Source of the DNA: Salvelinus alpinus
Lineage: Eukaryota; Chordata; Actinopteri; Salmoniformes; Salmonidae
DNA: 64,000 bases
Assembly: GCF_045679555.1 (NCBI RefSeq)
Contig: NC_092115.1
Location: 31,995,596-32,059,595, forward strand
Direction: 5' to 3'
Shown here: positions 22,891 to 33,040 of the stretch, piece after piece
How positions within the stretch are numbered: the stretch's first letter is position 1
How the letters are laid out: the number at the start of each line of letters is the position of its first letter
Program-made: the position numbers and the translations under genes
Notes under the pieces: generated by a model
What the model was told of the DNA's origin: nothing
What the model saw: the letters and a program-made list of their open reading frames with translations, nothing else
Database searches by the model: none

Positions 22891-25800
22891 CCGTCGCCGA
22901 CCGAGATGGCCGCCTCGCTTCGCGTTCCTAGGAAAATATGCAGTATTTTGTTGTTTTATGTGTTATTCCTTACATTGGTACCCCAGGTAATCTTAGGTTT
23001 CATTACATACAGTCGGGAGGAACTACTGAATATAAGAGCAACGTCAACTCACCATCGTTACAACCAGGAATATGACTCTCCCGAAGCGGATCCTGTGTTT
23101 TGCCTTCCACCCAATACAATGGATCTGATCCCAGCCGGTGACCCTAAACAACGACGCCGTAAAAGGGGCAAACGAGGCGGTCTCCTGGTCAGGCTTCGGA
23201 GACGGGCACATCGCGCTCCACTCCCTAGCATACTACTCACCAATGTCCACTCTCTTGACAATAAGGTTGATGAAATCCGAGCACGGGTAACATTCCAGAG
23301 AGACATCAGGGATTGTAACGTTCTTTGCTTCACGGAAACATGGCTAACTCGAGCCAGTCGGTGCAGCCAGCTGGTTTCTTCACGCATCGCGCCGACAGAA
23401 ACAAACATCTTTCTGGTAAGAAGAGGGGCGGGGGTGTATGCCTTATGATCAACGAGACGTGGTGTGATCATAACAACATACAGGAACTCAAGTCATTCTG
23501 TTCACCAGATTTAGAATTCCTCACAATCAAATGTCTACCGCATTATCTACCAAGGAAATTCTCTTCGATTATAATCACAGCCGTATATATTCCCCCCCCA
23601 AGCAGACACATCGATGGCCCTGAACGAACTTTATCTGACTCTTTGTAAACTGGAAACCACACACCCTGAGGCTGCATTCATCGTAGCCGGGGATTTTAAC
23701 AAGGCTAATCTGAAAACAAAACTCCCTAAATTCTATCAGCATATCGATTGTGCTACCAGGGCTGGTAAAACCTTGGATCATTGTTATACTAACTTCCGCG
23801 ACGCATATAAGGCCCTCCCCCGCCCTCCTTTCGGAAAAGCTGACCACGACTCCATTTTGTTGCTTCCAGCCTACAAACAGAAACTAAAACAGCAAGCTCC
23901 CGCGCTCAGGTCTGTTCAACGCTGGTCCGACTAATCTGATTCCACGCTTCAAGACTGCTTCGATCACGTGGATTGGGATATGTTCCGCATTGCGTCCAAC
24001 AACAACATTGACGAATATGCTGATTCGGTGAGCGAGTTCATTAGAAAGTGCATTGACGATGTCGTACCCACAGCAACGATTAAAACATTCCCAAACCAGA
24101 AACCGTGGATTGATGGCAGCATTCGCGTGAAACTGAAAGCGCGAACCACTGCTTTTAACCAGGGCAAGGTGACCGGAAACATGACCGAATACAAACAGTG
24201 TAGCTATTCCCTCCGCAAGGCAATCAAACAAGCTAAGTCCCAGTATAGAGACAAAGTAGAGTCGCAATTCAACAGCTCAGACACAAGAGGTATGTGGCAG
24301 GGTCTACAGTCAATCACGGATTACAAAAAGAAAACCAGCCCCGTCGCGGACCAGGATGTCTTGCTCCCAGACAGACTAAATAACTTTTTTGCTCGCTTTG
24401 AGGACAATACGGTGCCACTGACACGGCCCGCTACCAAAACCTGCGGGCTCTCCTTCACTGCAGCCGAGGTGAGTAAAACATTTAAACGTGTTAACCCTCG
24501 CAAGGCTGCAGGCCCAGACGGCATTCCCAGCCGCGTCCTCAGAGCATGCGCAGACCAGCTGGCTGGTGTGTTTAAGGACATATTCAATCAATCCTTATCG
24601 CAGTCTGCTGTTCCCACATGCTTCAAGAGGGCCACCATTGTTCCTGTTCCCAAGAAAGGTACCTGAGCTAAACGACTACCGCCCCGTAGCACTCACTTCC
24701 GTCATCATGAAGTGCTTTGAGAGACTAGTCCATAGACCATATCACCTCCACCCTACCTGACACCCTAGACCCACTCCAATTTGCTTACCGACCCAATAGG
24801 TCCACAGACGACGCAATCGCAACTACACTGCACACTGCCCTAACCCATCTGGACAAGAGGAATACCTATGTGAGAATGCTGTTCATCGACTACAGCTCAG
24901 CATTTAACACCATAGTACCCTCCAAACTCGTCATCAAGCTCGAGACCCTGGGTCTCGACCCCGCCCTGTGCAACTGGGTCCTGGACTTCCTGACGGGCCA
25001 CCCCCAGGTGGTGAGGGTAGGTAACAACATCTCCACCCCGCTGATCCTCAACACTGGGGCCCCACAAGGGTGCGTTCTCTCCTGTACTCCCTGTTCACCC
25101 ACGACTGCGTGGCCATGCACGCCTCCAACTCAATCATCAAGTTTGCGGACGACACTACAGTGGTAGGCTTGATTACCAACAACGACGAGACGGCCTACAG
25201 GGAGGAGGTGAGGGCCCTCTGAGTGTGGTGTCAGGAAAATAACCTCACACTCAACGTCAACAAAACAAAGGAGATGATTGTGGACTTCAGGAAACAGCAG
25301 AAGGAGCACTCCCCTATCCACATCGACGGGACAGTAGTGGAGAAGGTGGAAAGTTTTAAGTTCCTCGGTGTACACATCACGGACAAACTGAATTGGTCCA
25401 CAAACACAGACAGCGTTGTGAAGAAGGCGCAGCAGTGCCTCTTCAACCTCAGGAGGCTGAAGAAATTCGGCTTGTCACCAAAAGCACTCACAAACTTCTA
25501 CAGATGCACAATCGAGAGCATCCTGTCGGGCTGTATCACCGCCTGGTACGGCAACTGCTCCGCCCACAACCGTAAGGCTCTCCAGAGGGTAGTGAGGTCT
25601 GCACAACGCATCACCGGGGGCAAACTACCTGCCCTCCAGGACACCTACACCACCCGATGTCACAGGAAGGCCATAAAGATCATCAAGGACAACAACCACC
25701 CGAGCCACTGCCTGTTCACCCCGCTATCATCCAGAAGGCGAGGTCAGTACAGGTGCATCAAAGCAGGGACCGAGAGACTGAAAAACAGCTTCTATCTCAA

Positions 25801-26030
25801 GGCCATCATGCTGCCAACATACTGACTCAACTCCAGCCACTTTAATAATGGGAATTGATGGAAATGATGTAAAAATGTATCACTAGCCACTTTAAACAAT
25901 GCCACTTAATATAATGTTTACATACCCTACATTACTCATCTCATATGTATATGTATATACTGTACTGTATATCATCCACTGCATCTTGCCATCTTTATGT
26001 AATACATGTATCACTAGCCACTTTAAACTA
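22891..26030 (+). mobile_element. LINE (L2/CR1 group), near full length, copy 1
   Basis: The first frame (22906-23448) starts MAASLRVPRKICSILLFYVL and runs into the AP-type endonuclease (LLTNVHSLDNKVDEIRARV, LCFTETWL). Endonuclease pieces continue at 23325-23934 (AGDFNKANL, KADHDSILLLPAYKQKLK). Reverse transcriptase follows at 23968-24666 and 24870-25166 ([24 protein letters not shown]). The C-terminal part at 25223-25825 has NRKALQRVVRSAQRITGG. A handful of frame changes and at least one stop interrupt it. The 3' untranslated tail is cut short near 26030, where copy 2 starts. Confidence 0.85.
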
Positions 26031-27053
26031 CATAAACAGGTAAGTTCCTGTTCCCAAGAAAGCTAAGGTAACTGAACTAAATGACTATATCCCCGTTGCA
26101 CTCACTTCTGTCATCATGAAGTGCTTTGAGAGCCAATTCAAGGACCATATCACCTCCACCCTACCTGATACCCTAGACCCACTCCAATTTGTTTACGGCC
26201 CCAATAGGCCCACTGACGATGCAATCGCAACCACACTGCACACTGCCCTATCCCATCTGGACAAGAGGAATACCTATGTAAGAATGCTGTACATTGACTA
26301 CAGATCAGCATTTAACACCATAGTACCCTCCAAACTCGTCATTAAGCTCGAGACCCTGGGTCTCAAACCCGCCCTGTGCAACTGGGTCCTGGACTTTCTG
26401 ATGGGCCGCCCCCAGGTGTTGAAGGTAGAAAACAACATCTCCACCCTGCTGATCCTCAACACTGGGGCCCCACAAGGGTGCGTTCTCAGCCATCTCCTGT
26501 ACTCCCTGTTCACCCATGACTGCGTGGCCATGCACGCTTCAAACTCAATCATCAAGTTTGCAGACGACACTACAGTGGTAGTCCTGATTACCAACAACGA
26601 CGAGACAGCCTACAGGGAGGAGGTGAGGGCCCTCGGAGTGTGGTGTCAGGAGAATAACCTCTCACTCAACGTCAACAAAACAAATGAGATGATCGTGGAC
26701 TTCAGGAAACATCCAGAAAGCGAAGTCAGTACAGGTGCATCAAAGCTGGGATTGAGAGACTGAAAATCAGCTTCTATCTCAAGGCCATCAGACTGTTAAA
26801 CAGCCATCACTAACATAGAGAGGCTGCTGCCAACATACAGACTCAAATCTCTGTCCACTTAAATAAATGGACTTAATAAAGGTATCACTAGTCACTTTAA
26901 ATATCACCACTACAATAATGTTTACATAGAGGTATCACTAGTTACTTTAAATAACGGCACTTTAAAAGAATGTTAACATATCCTACATTACTCATATATA
27001 TATGCTGTATTCTACACAATCTACTGCAACTTGCCTATCTGCAACTTGCCTAT

Positions 27054-27448
27054 TGTCACGTTCCTGACCTGTTTTTCCTTTTTCTTGTATTTATTTAGTT
27101 GGTCAGGGCGTGAGTTGGGGTGGGCTGTCTATGTGTGATTTTCTATGTTGGGGTTTTGTGTTCGGCCTGGTATGATTCTCAATCAGAGGCAGCTGTCAAT
27201 CGTTGTCCCTGATTGAGAATCATACTAAGGCAGCCGGGGTTTCACGTGTGTTTTGGGGGTGTTTGTATCTCGTGTCAGTGTTCGTGCCACACGGGACTGT
27301 TGTCGGTTTTGTCACGTTTGTTGTTTTTGTATTTGTAAGTGTTCAGTTTCGATTTATTAAATTATCATGAGCACTACCCACTCTGCGTGTTGGTCCGATC
27401 CATGATCCTCCTCGTCTGAGGAGGAGAACGACTTCGACAGCCGTTACA
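27054..27448 (+). repeat. Array LTR 1
   Basis: 395 bp, TGTCACG...CGTTACA. It contains a 17-bp-arm hairpin at 27170-27225 and an ATG at 27367 that begins the internal frame. The left 5-bp target duplication CCTAT immediately precedes it. Confidence 0.93.
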
Positions 27449-28836
27449 GAAACACCCACCAAAAAAGGATCAAGCAGAGTGGGAACAGACAGCAGCAGAG
27501 ACCGAGGACACAGGACTCGTGGACTTGGGAGGAGATCCTGGACGGCAAAGGACCCTGGGCTCAGCCAGGGGAATATCGCCGTCCCAAGGCGGAGTTGGAG
27601 GCAGCGAAGGCAGAGAGGCGCTGGTATGAGGAGGCAGCGCGGCGACGCGGTTAGGAGCCCGAGAGTCAGACCCAAAAATTTCTTGGGGGGGGGTACACGC
27701 GGAGTGTGGCAAAGCCGGGGAGGATACCTGAGCCAACTCCCCGTGCTTACCGTGGAGTGAGAGGGCGTCGTACTGGTCAGACACCGTGTTATGCGGTAAA
27801 GCGCACGGTGTCCCCAGTACGCGTGCTTAGCCCAGTGCGGGCTATTCCACCTCGCCGCACTGGTAGGGCTAGGTTGAGCATCGAGCCGGGTGCCATGAAG
27901 CCGGCCCAACATATCTGGCCTCCAGTACGTCTCCTCGGGCCGGCGTACATGGCACCAGCCTTACAGATGGTGTCCCCGGTTCGCCAGCATAGCCCAGTGC
28001 GGGCTATTCCACCTCGCCGCACTGGCAGGGCTACGGGGACCATTCAACCTGGTAAGGTTGGGGAGGCTCGGTGCTCAAGAGCGCGTGTCCTCCTTCACGG
28101 TCCGGTATACCCGGTGCCACCTCCACGTACCAGTCCTCCGGTGGCAGCCCCCCGCACCAGGCTGTCTCTCCGGGTTCTCTCTCCAGCTGCTTCCACCTGT
28201 CCAGCGCTGTCAGAGCCTTCCTCCTCTCCAGCACAGCCAGTGTCTGAACTGTCTGCCTGCCCAGCGCTGTCTGAGCTGCCTGCCTGCCCAGCGCTGTCTG
28301 TCTGTCCCGAGCCCTCCAGCCAGGACCAGCCAGAGCCGTCCAGCCAGGACCAGCCAGAGCCGTCCAGCCAGGACCAGCCAGAGCCGTCCAGCCAGGACCA
28401 GCCAGAGCCGTCCAGCCAGGACCAGCCAGAGCCGTCCAGCCAGGACCAGCCAGAGCCATCCAGCCAGGATCCGCCAGAGCCGTCCAGCCAGGATCCGCCA
28501 GAGCCGGCCAGCCAGGATCCGCCAGAGCCAGCCAGCCAGGATCCGCCAGAGCCAGCCAGCCAGGATCCGCCCCTCAGTCCGGTGCTGCCCCTCAGTCCGG
28601 TGCTGCCCCTCAGTCCGGTGCTGCCCCTCAGTCCGGAGCTGCCCCTCAGTCCGGAGCTGCTCCTTAATCCAATGGGGTTTATATGGAGGGTGGTCATTGG
28701 GAGGAGGCCAAGGAAGCGGGGTTTGACTATGGTGGGGTGGGGACCACGACCAGCGCCAGAGCCGCCACCGTGGACAGACGCCCACCCAGACCCTCCCCTA
28801 GACTTTATGCTGGTGCGCCCGGAGTTCGCACCTTAA
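27367..28836 (+). pseudogene. Array unit 1 proline-rich frame, broken fossil copy
   Basis: This corresponds to the long frames of units 2 and 3 but is interrupted about twice. The open remainder covers the same proline- and arginine-rich middle (SPVRAIPPRRTGRA type) and the SSQDQPEP repeat region. Confidence 0.85.
28310..28660 (+). repeat. In-frame 24-bp and 18-bp minisatellites (unit 1; also in units 2 and 3)
   Basis: About ten 24-bp units of the CCAGCCAGGACCAGCCAGAG type are followed by about five 18-bp units of the CCCCTCAGTCCGGTGCTG type. Equivalent tracts lie at about 30103-30453 and 31896-32275. Both periods are multiples of three, so copy-number change preserves the frame. Confidence 0.9.
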
Positions 28837-28846
28837 GGGGGGGTTA

Positions 28847-29241
28847 TGTCACGTTCCTGACCTGTTTTTCCTTTTTCTTGTATTTATTTAGTTGGTCAGG
28901 GCGTGAGTTGGGGTGGGCTGTCTATGTGTGATTTTCTATGTTGGGGTTTTGTGTTCGGCCTGGTATGATTCTCAATCAGAGGCAGCTGTCAATCGTTGTC
29001 CCTGATTGAGAATCATACTAAGGCAGCCGGGGTTTCACGTGTGTTTTGGGGGTGTTTGTATCTCGTGTCAGTGTTCGTGCCACACGGGACTGTTGTCGGT
29101 TTTGTCACGTTTGTTGTTTTTGTATTTGTAAGTGTTCAGTTTCGATTTATTAAATTATCATGAGCACTACCCACTCTGCGTGTTGGTCCGATCCATGCTC
29201 CTCCTCGTCTGAGGAGGAGAACGACTTCGACAGCCGTTACA
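28847..29241 (+). repeat. Array LTR 2
   Basis: 395 bp, nearly identical to LTR 1. It serves as both the 3' LTR of unit 1 and the 5' LTR of unit 2, so the two units share it. Confidence 0.93.
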
Positions 29242-30629
29242 GAAACACCCACCAAAAAAGGATCAAGCAGAGTGGGAACAGACAGCAGCAGAGACCGAGG
29301 ACACAGGACTCGTGGACTTGGGAGGAGATCCTGGACGGCAAAGGACCCTGGGCTCAGCCAGGGGAATATCGCCGTCCCAAGGCGGAGTTGGAGGCAGCGA
29401 AGGCAGAGAGGCGCTGGTATGAGGAGGCAGCGCGGCGACGCGGTTGGGAGCCCGAGAGTCAGACCCAAAAATTTCTTGGGGGGGGGTACACGCGGAGTGT
29501 GGCAAAGCCGGGGAGGATACCTGAGCCAACTCCCCGTGCTTACCGTGGAGTGAGAGGGCGTCGTACTGGTCAGACACCGTGTTATGCGGTAAAGCGCACG
29601 GTGTCCCCAGTACGCGTGCTTAGCCCAGTGCGGGCTATTCCACCTCGCCGCACTGGTAGGGCTAGGTTGAGCATCGAGCCGGGTGCCATGAAGCCGGCCC
29701 AACATATCTGGCCTCCAGTACGTCTCCTCGGGCCGGCGTACATAGCACCAGCCTTACAGATGGTGTCCCCGGTTCGCCAGCATAGCCCAGTGCGGGCTAT
29801 TCCACCTCGCCGCACTGGCAGGGCTACGGGGACCATTCAACCTGGTAAGGTTGGGGAGGCTCGGTGCTCAAGAGCGCTTGTCCTCCTTCACGGTCCGGTA
29901 TACCCGGTGCCACCTCCACGTACCAGTCCTCCGGTGGCAGCCCCCCGCACCAGGCTGTCTCTCCGGGTTCTCTCTCCAGCTGCTTCCACCTGTCCAGCGC
30001 TGTCAGAGCCTTCCTCCTCTCCAGCACAGCCAGTGTCTGAACTGTCTGCCTGCCCAGCGCTGTCTGAGCTGCCTGCCTGCCCAGCGCTGTCTGTCTGTCC
30101 CGAGCCCTCCAGCCAGGACCAGCCAGAGCCGTCCAGCCAGGACCAGCCAGAGCCGTCCAGCCAGGACCAGCCAGAGCCGTCCAGCCAGGACCAGCCAGAG
30201 CCGTCCAGCCAGGACCAGCCAGAGCCGTCCAGCCAGGACCAGCCAGAGCCATCCAGCCAGGATCCGCCAGAGCCGTCCAGCCAGGATCCGCCAGAGCCGG
30301 CCAGCCAGGATCCGCCAGAGCCAGCCAGCCAGGATCCGCCAGAGCCAGCCAGCCAGGATCCGCCCCTCAGTCCGGTGCTGCCCCTCAGTCCGGTGCTGCC
30401 CCTCAGTCCGGTGCTGCCCCTCAGTCCGGAGCTGCCCCTCAGTCCGGAGCTGCTCCTTAATCCAATGGGGTTTATATGGAGGGTGGTCATTGGGAGGAGG
30501 CCAAGGAAGCGGGGTTTGACTATGGTGGGGTGGGGACCACGACCAGCGCCAGAGCCGCCACCGTGGACAGACGCCCACCCAGACCCTCCCCTAGACTTTA
30601 TGCTGGTGCGCCCGGAGTTCGCACCTTAA
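29160..30629 (+). CDS. Array unit 2 proline-rich protein, 489 aa, function unknown
   Basis: The frame starts at an ATG inside LTR 2 (MSTTHSACWSDP), so the first 27 or so residues are LTR-encoded, and runs through the internal region to a stop just before the polypurine tract. Domains in order: acidic serine-rich start (SSSSEEEND), a charged segment with WTWEEILDGKG and EAAKAERRWYEEAARRRGW that may form a short helix, a basic SPVR/PPRRTGRA region, then SSQDQPEP repeats and PLSPVL/PLSPEL repeats. No zinc knuckle, capsid major-homology motif, protease or polymerase motif is visible. Its position is that of gag, so a gag-derived or replaced protein is possible, but this is inference. Proline-rich predicted proteins annotated in salmonids may come from such copies. 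Confidence 0.6.
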   Translation: MSTTHSACWSDPCSSSSEEENDFDSRYRNTHQKRIKQSGNRQQQRPRTQDSWTWEEILDGKGPWAQPGEYRRPKAELEAAKAERRWYEEAARRRGWEPESQTQKFLGGGYTRSVAKPGRIPEPTPRAYRGVRGRRTGQTPCYAVKRTVSPVRVLSPVRAIPPRRTGRARLSIEPGAMKPAQHIWPPVRLLGPAYIAPALQMVSPVRQHSPVRAIPPRRTGRATGTIQPGKVGEARCSRALVLLHGPVYPVPPPRTSPPVAAPRTRLSLRVLSPAASTCPALSEPSSSPAQPVSELSACPALSELPACPALSVCPEPSSQDQPEPSSQDQPEPSSQDQPEPSSQDQPEPSSQDQPEPSSQDQPEPSSQDPPEPSSQDPPEPASQDPPEPASQDPPEPASQDPPLSPVLPLSPVLPLSPVLPLSPELPLSPELLLNPMGFIWRVVIGRRPRKRGLTMVGWGPRPAPEPPPWTDAHPDPPLDFMLVRPEFAP

Positions 30630-30639
30630 GGGGGGGTTA

Positions 30640-31034
30640 TGTCACGTTCCTGACCTGTTTTTCCTTTTTCTTGTATTTATTTAGTTGGTCAGGGCGTGAG
30701 TTGGGGTGGGCTGTCTATGTGTGATTTTCTATGTTGGGGTTTTGTGTTCGGCCTGGTATGATTCTCAATCAGAGGCAGCTGTCAATCGTTGTCCCTGATT
30801 GAGAATCATACTAAGGCAGCCGGGGTTTCACGTGTGTTTTGGGGGTGTTTGTATCTCGTGTCAGTGTTCGTGCCACACGGGACTGTTGTCGGTTTTGTCA
30901 CGTTTGTTGTTTTTGTATTTGTAAGTGTTCAGTTTCGATTTATTAAATTATCATGAGCACTACCCACTCTGCGTGTTGGTCCGATCCATGCTCCTCCTCG
31001 TCTGAGGAGGAGAACGACTTCGACAGCCGTTACA
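30640..31034 (+). repeat. Array LTR 3
   Basis: 395 bp, nearly identical to LTR 2 and shared by units 2 and 3. Confidence 0.93.
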
Positions 31035-32452
31035 GAAACACCCACCAAAAAAGGATCAAGCAGAGTGGGAACAGACAGCAGCAGAGACCGAGGACACAGG
31101 ACTCGTGGACTTGGGAGGAGATCCTGGACGGCAAAGGACCCTGGGCTCAGCCAGGGGAATATCGCCGTCCCAAGGCGGAGTTGGAGGCAGCGAAGGCAGA
31201 GAGGCGCTGGTATGAGGAGGCAGCGCGGCGACGCGGTTGGGAGCCCGAGAGTCAGACCCAAAAATTTCTTGGGGGGGGGTACACGCGGAGTGTGGCAAAG
31301 CCGGGGAGGATACCTGAGCCAACTCCCCGTGCTTACCGTGGAGTGAGAGGGCGTCGTACTGGTCAGACACCGTGTTATGCGGTAAAGCGCACGGTGTCCC
31401 CAGTACGCGTGCTTAGCCCAGTGCGGGCTATTCCACCTCGCCGCACTGGTAGGGCTAGGTTGAGCATCGAGCCGGGTGCCATGAAGCCGGCCCAACATAT
31501 CTGGCCTCCAGTACGTCTCCTCGGGCCGGCGTACATAGCACCAGCCTTACAGATGGTGTCCCCGGTTCGCCAGCATAGCCCAGTGCGGGCTATTCCACCT
31601 CGCCGCACTGGCAGGGCTACGGGGACCATTCAACCTGGTAAGGTTGGGGAGGCTCGGTGCTCAAGAGCGCTTGTCCTCCTTCACGGTCCGGTATACCCGG
31701 TGCCACCTCCACGTACCAGTCCTCCGGTGGCAGCCCCCCGCACCAGGCTGTCTCTCCGGGTTCTCTCTCCAGCTGCTTCCACCTGTCCAGCGCTGTCAGA
31801 GCCTTCCTCCTCTCCAGCACAGCCAGTGTCTGAACTGTCTGCCTGCCCAGCGCTGTCTGAGCTGCCTGCCTGCCCAGCGCTGTCTGTCTGTCCCGAGCCC
31901 TCCAGCCAGGACCAGCCAGAGCCGTCCAGCCAGGACCAGCCAGAGCCGTCCAGCCAGGACCAGCCAGAGCCGTCCAGCCAGGACCAGCCAGAGCCGTCCA
32001 GCCAGGACCAGCCAGAGCCGTCCAGCCAGGACCAGCCAGAGCCGTCCAGCCAGGACCAGCCAGAGCCGTCCAGCCAGGACCAGCCAGAGCCATCCAGCCA
32101 GGATCCGCCAGAGCCGTCCAGCCAGGATCCGCCAGAGCCGGCCAGCCAGGATCCGCCAGAGCCAGCCAGCCAGGATCCGCCAGAGCCAGCCAGCCAGGAT
32201 CCGCCCCTCAGTCCGGTGCTGCCCCTCAGTCCGGTGCTGCCCCTCAGTCCGGAGCTGCCCCTCAGTCCGGAGCTGCTCCTTAATCCAATGGGGTTTATAT
32301 GGAGGGTGGTCATTGGGAGGAGGCCAAGGAAGCGGGGTTTGACTATGGTGGGGTGGGGACCACGACCAGCGCCAGAGCCGCCACCGTGGACAGACGCCCA
32401 CCCAGACCCTCCCCTAGACTTTATGCTGGTGCGCCCGGAGTTCGCACCTTAA
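30953..32452 (+). CDS. Array unit 3 proline-rich protein, 499 aa, function unknown
   Basis: This is nearly identical to the unit 2 frame, starting in LTR 3. It differs mainly in repeat number: two extra 24-bp SSQDQPEP units and one fewer 18-bp PLSPVL unit, all in frame, which accounts for the 10 extra residues. Maintenance of the frame despite repeat-number change is compatible with coding constraint or simply with youth. Confidence 0.6.
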   Translation: MSTTHSACWSDPCSSSSEEENDFDSRYRNTHQKRIKQSGNRQQQRPRTQDSWTWEEILDGKGPWAQPGEYRRPKAELEAAKAERRWYEEAARRRGWEPESQTQKFLGGGYTRSVAKPGRIPEPTPRAYRGVRGRRTGQTPCYAVKRTVSPVRVLSPVRAIPPRRTGRARLSIEPGAMKPAQHIWPPVRLLGPAYIAPALQMVSPVRQHSPVRAIPPRRTGRATGTIQPGKVGEARCSRALVLLHGPVYPVPPPRTSPPVAAPRTRLSLRVLSPAASTCPALSEPSSSPAQPVSELSACPALSELPACPALSVCPEPSSQDQPEPSSQDQPEPSSQDQPEPSSQDQPEPSSQDQPEPSSQDQPEPSSQDQPEPSSQDQPEPSSQDPPEPSSQDPPEPASQDPPEPASQDPPEPASQDPPLSPVLPLSPVLPLSPELPLSPELLLNPMGFIWRVVIGRRPRKRGLTMVGWGPRPAPEPPPWTDAHPDPPLDFMLVRPEFAP

Positions 32453-32462
32453 GGGGGGGTTA

Positions 32463-32851
32463 TGTCACGTTCCTGACCTGTTTTTCCTTTTTCTTGTATT
32501 TATTTAGTTGGTCAGGGCGTGAGTTGGGGTGGGCTGTCTATGTGTGATTTTCTATGTTGGGGTTTTGTGTTCGGCCTGGTATGATTCTCAATCAGAGGCA
32601 GCTGTCAATCGTTGTCCCTGATTGAGAATCATACTAAGGCAGCCGGGGTTTCACGTGTGTTTTGGGGGTGTTTGTATCTCGTGTCAGTGTTCGTGCCACA
32701 CGGGACTGTTGTCGGTTTTGTCACGTTTGTTGTTTTTGTAAGTGTTCAGTTTCGATTTATTAAATTATCATGAGCACTACCCACTCTGCGTGTTGGTCCG
32801 ATCCATGCTCCTCCTCATCTGAGGAGGAGAACGACTTCGACAGCCGTTACA
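32463..32851 (+). repeat. Array LTR 4
   Basis: 389 bp; it is 6 bp shorter than the others within a TTTTTGT-type simple stretch. The right target duplication CCTAT follows directly. Confidence 0.93.
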
Positions 32852-33040
32852 CCTATGCCATCGCTCATCTACATATATTTATATGTACATATTCTTATTC
32901 ATCCCTTTAAATTTGTGTGTATAAGGTTGTTGTTGTGAATTTGTTAGATTACTTGTTAGATATTACTGCATAGTCAGAACTAGAAGCACAAGCATTTCGC
33001 TACACTCACATTAACATCTGCTAGCTATTTGATTTGGTTA

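Larger units (their letters stand above)
27054..32851 (+). mobile_element. Tandem array of a non-autonomous LTR retroelement (4 LTRs, 3 internal regions)
   Basis: Layout is LTR-internal-LTR-internal-LTR-internal-LTR, all head to tail. LTRs: 27054-27448, 28847-29241, 30640-31034, 32463-32851. Internal regions: 27449-28846, 29242-30639, 31035-32462. Spacing is 1793, 1793 and 1823 bp. The whole array has one pair of perfect 5-bp duplications, CCTAT (27049-27053 and 32852-32856), so it entered as one insertion and grew in place. A polypurine tract (AAGGGGGGG) precedes each downstream LTR. Each internal region has one long proline-rich frame and no protease, reverse transcriptase or integrase, so it depends on a partner. 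Units are nearly identical, which implies a recent expansion. The frame is open in units 2 and 3 and broken about twice in unit 1. An assembly artefact should be excluded, but unit 3 has its own repeat counts and the last LTR its own 6-bp length difference. Confidence 0.93.
26031..33040 (+). mobile_element. LINE (L2/CR1 group), copy 2, split by the LTR array
   Basis: The copy starts inside the reverse transcriptase (26116-26763 frame, with [30 protein letters not shown] and [10 protein letters not shown]), lacks much of the C-terminus through an internal deletion after FRKH, and has a 3' tail that runs to 27053. It resumes at 32857 with GCCATCGCTCATC and ends with the family's AAGCATTTCGCTACACTC phrase near 33010. 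The LTR array at 27054-32851 interrupts the tail. Confidence 0.85.

Noticed and set aside
28310-32280. Regular 24-bp repeats that could suggest a CRISPR-like array
   Set aside because: The repeats are contiguous with no spacers, lie in an open frame of an LTR element in a vertebrate, and vary by slippage. This is a coding minisatellite.
28031-32401. Long antisense frames with repeated ALAGPGWT or GSGWSWLD units across the array
   Set aside because: They are mirror images of the minisatellite and exist only because its period is a multiple of three. The sense frame runs the full length and starts at an ATG conserved between families.
29160-32452. The array frames as host proline-rich protein genes
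   Set aside because: Their start lies in an LTR, they end at a polypurine tract, and the whole block has one target duplication, so they belong to a mobile element.
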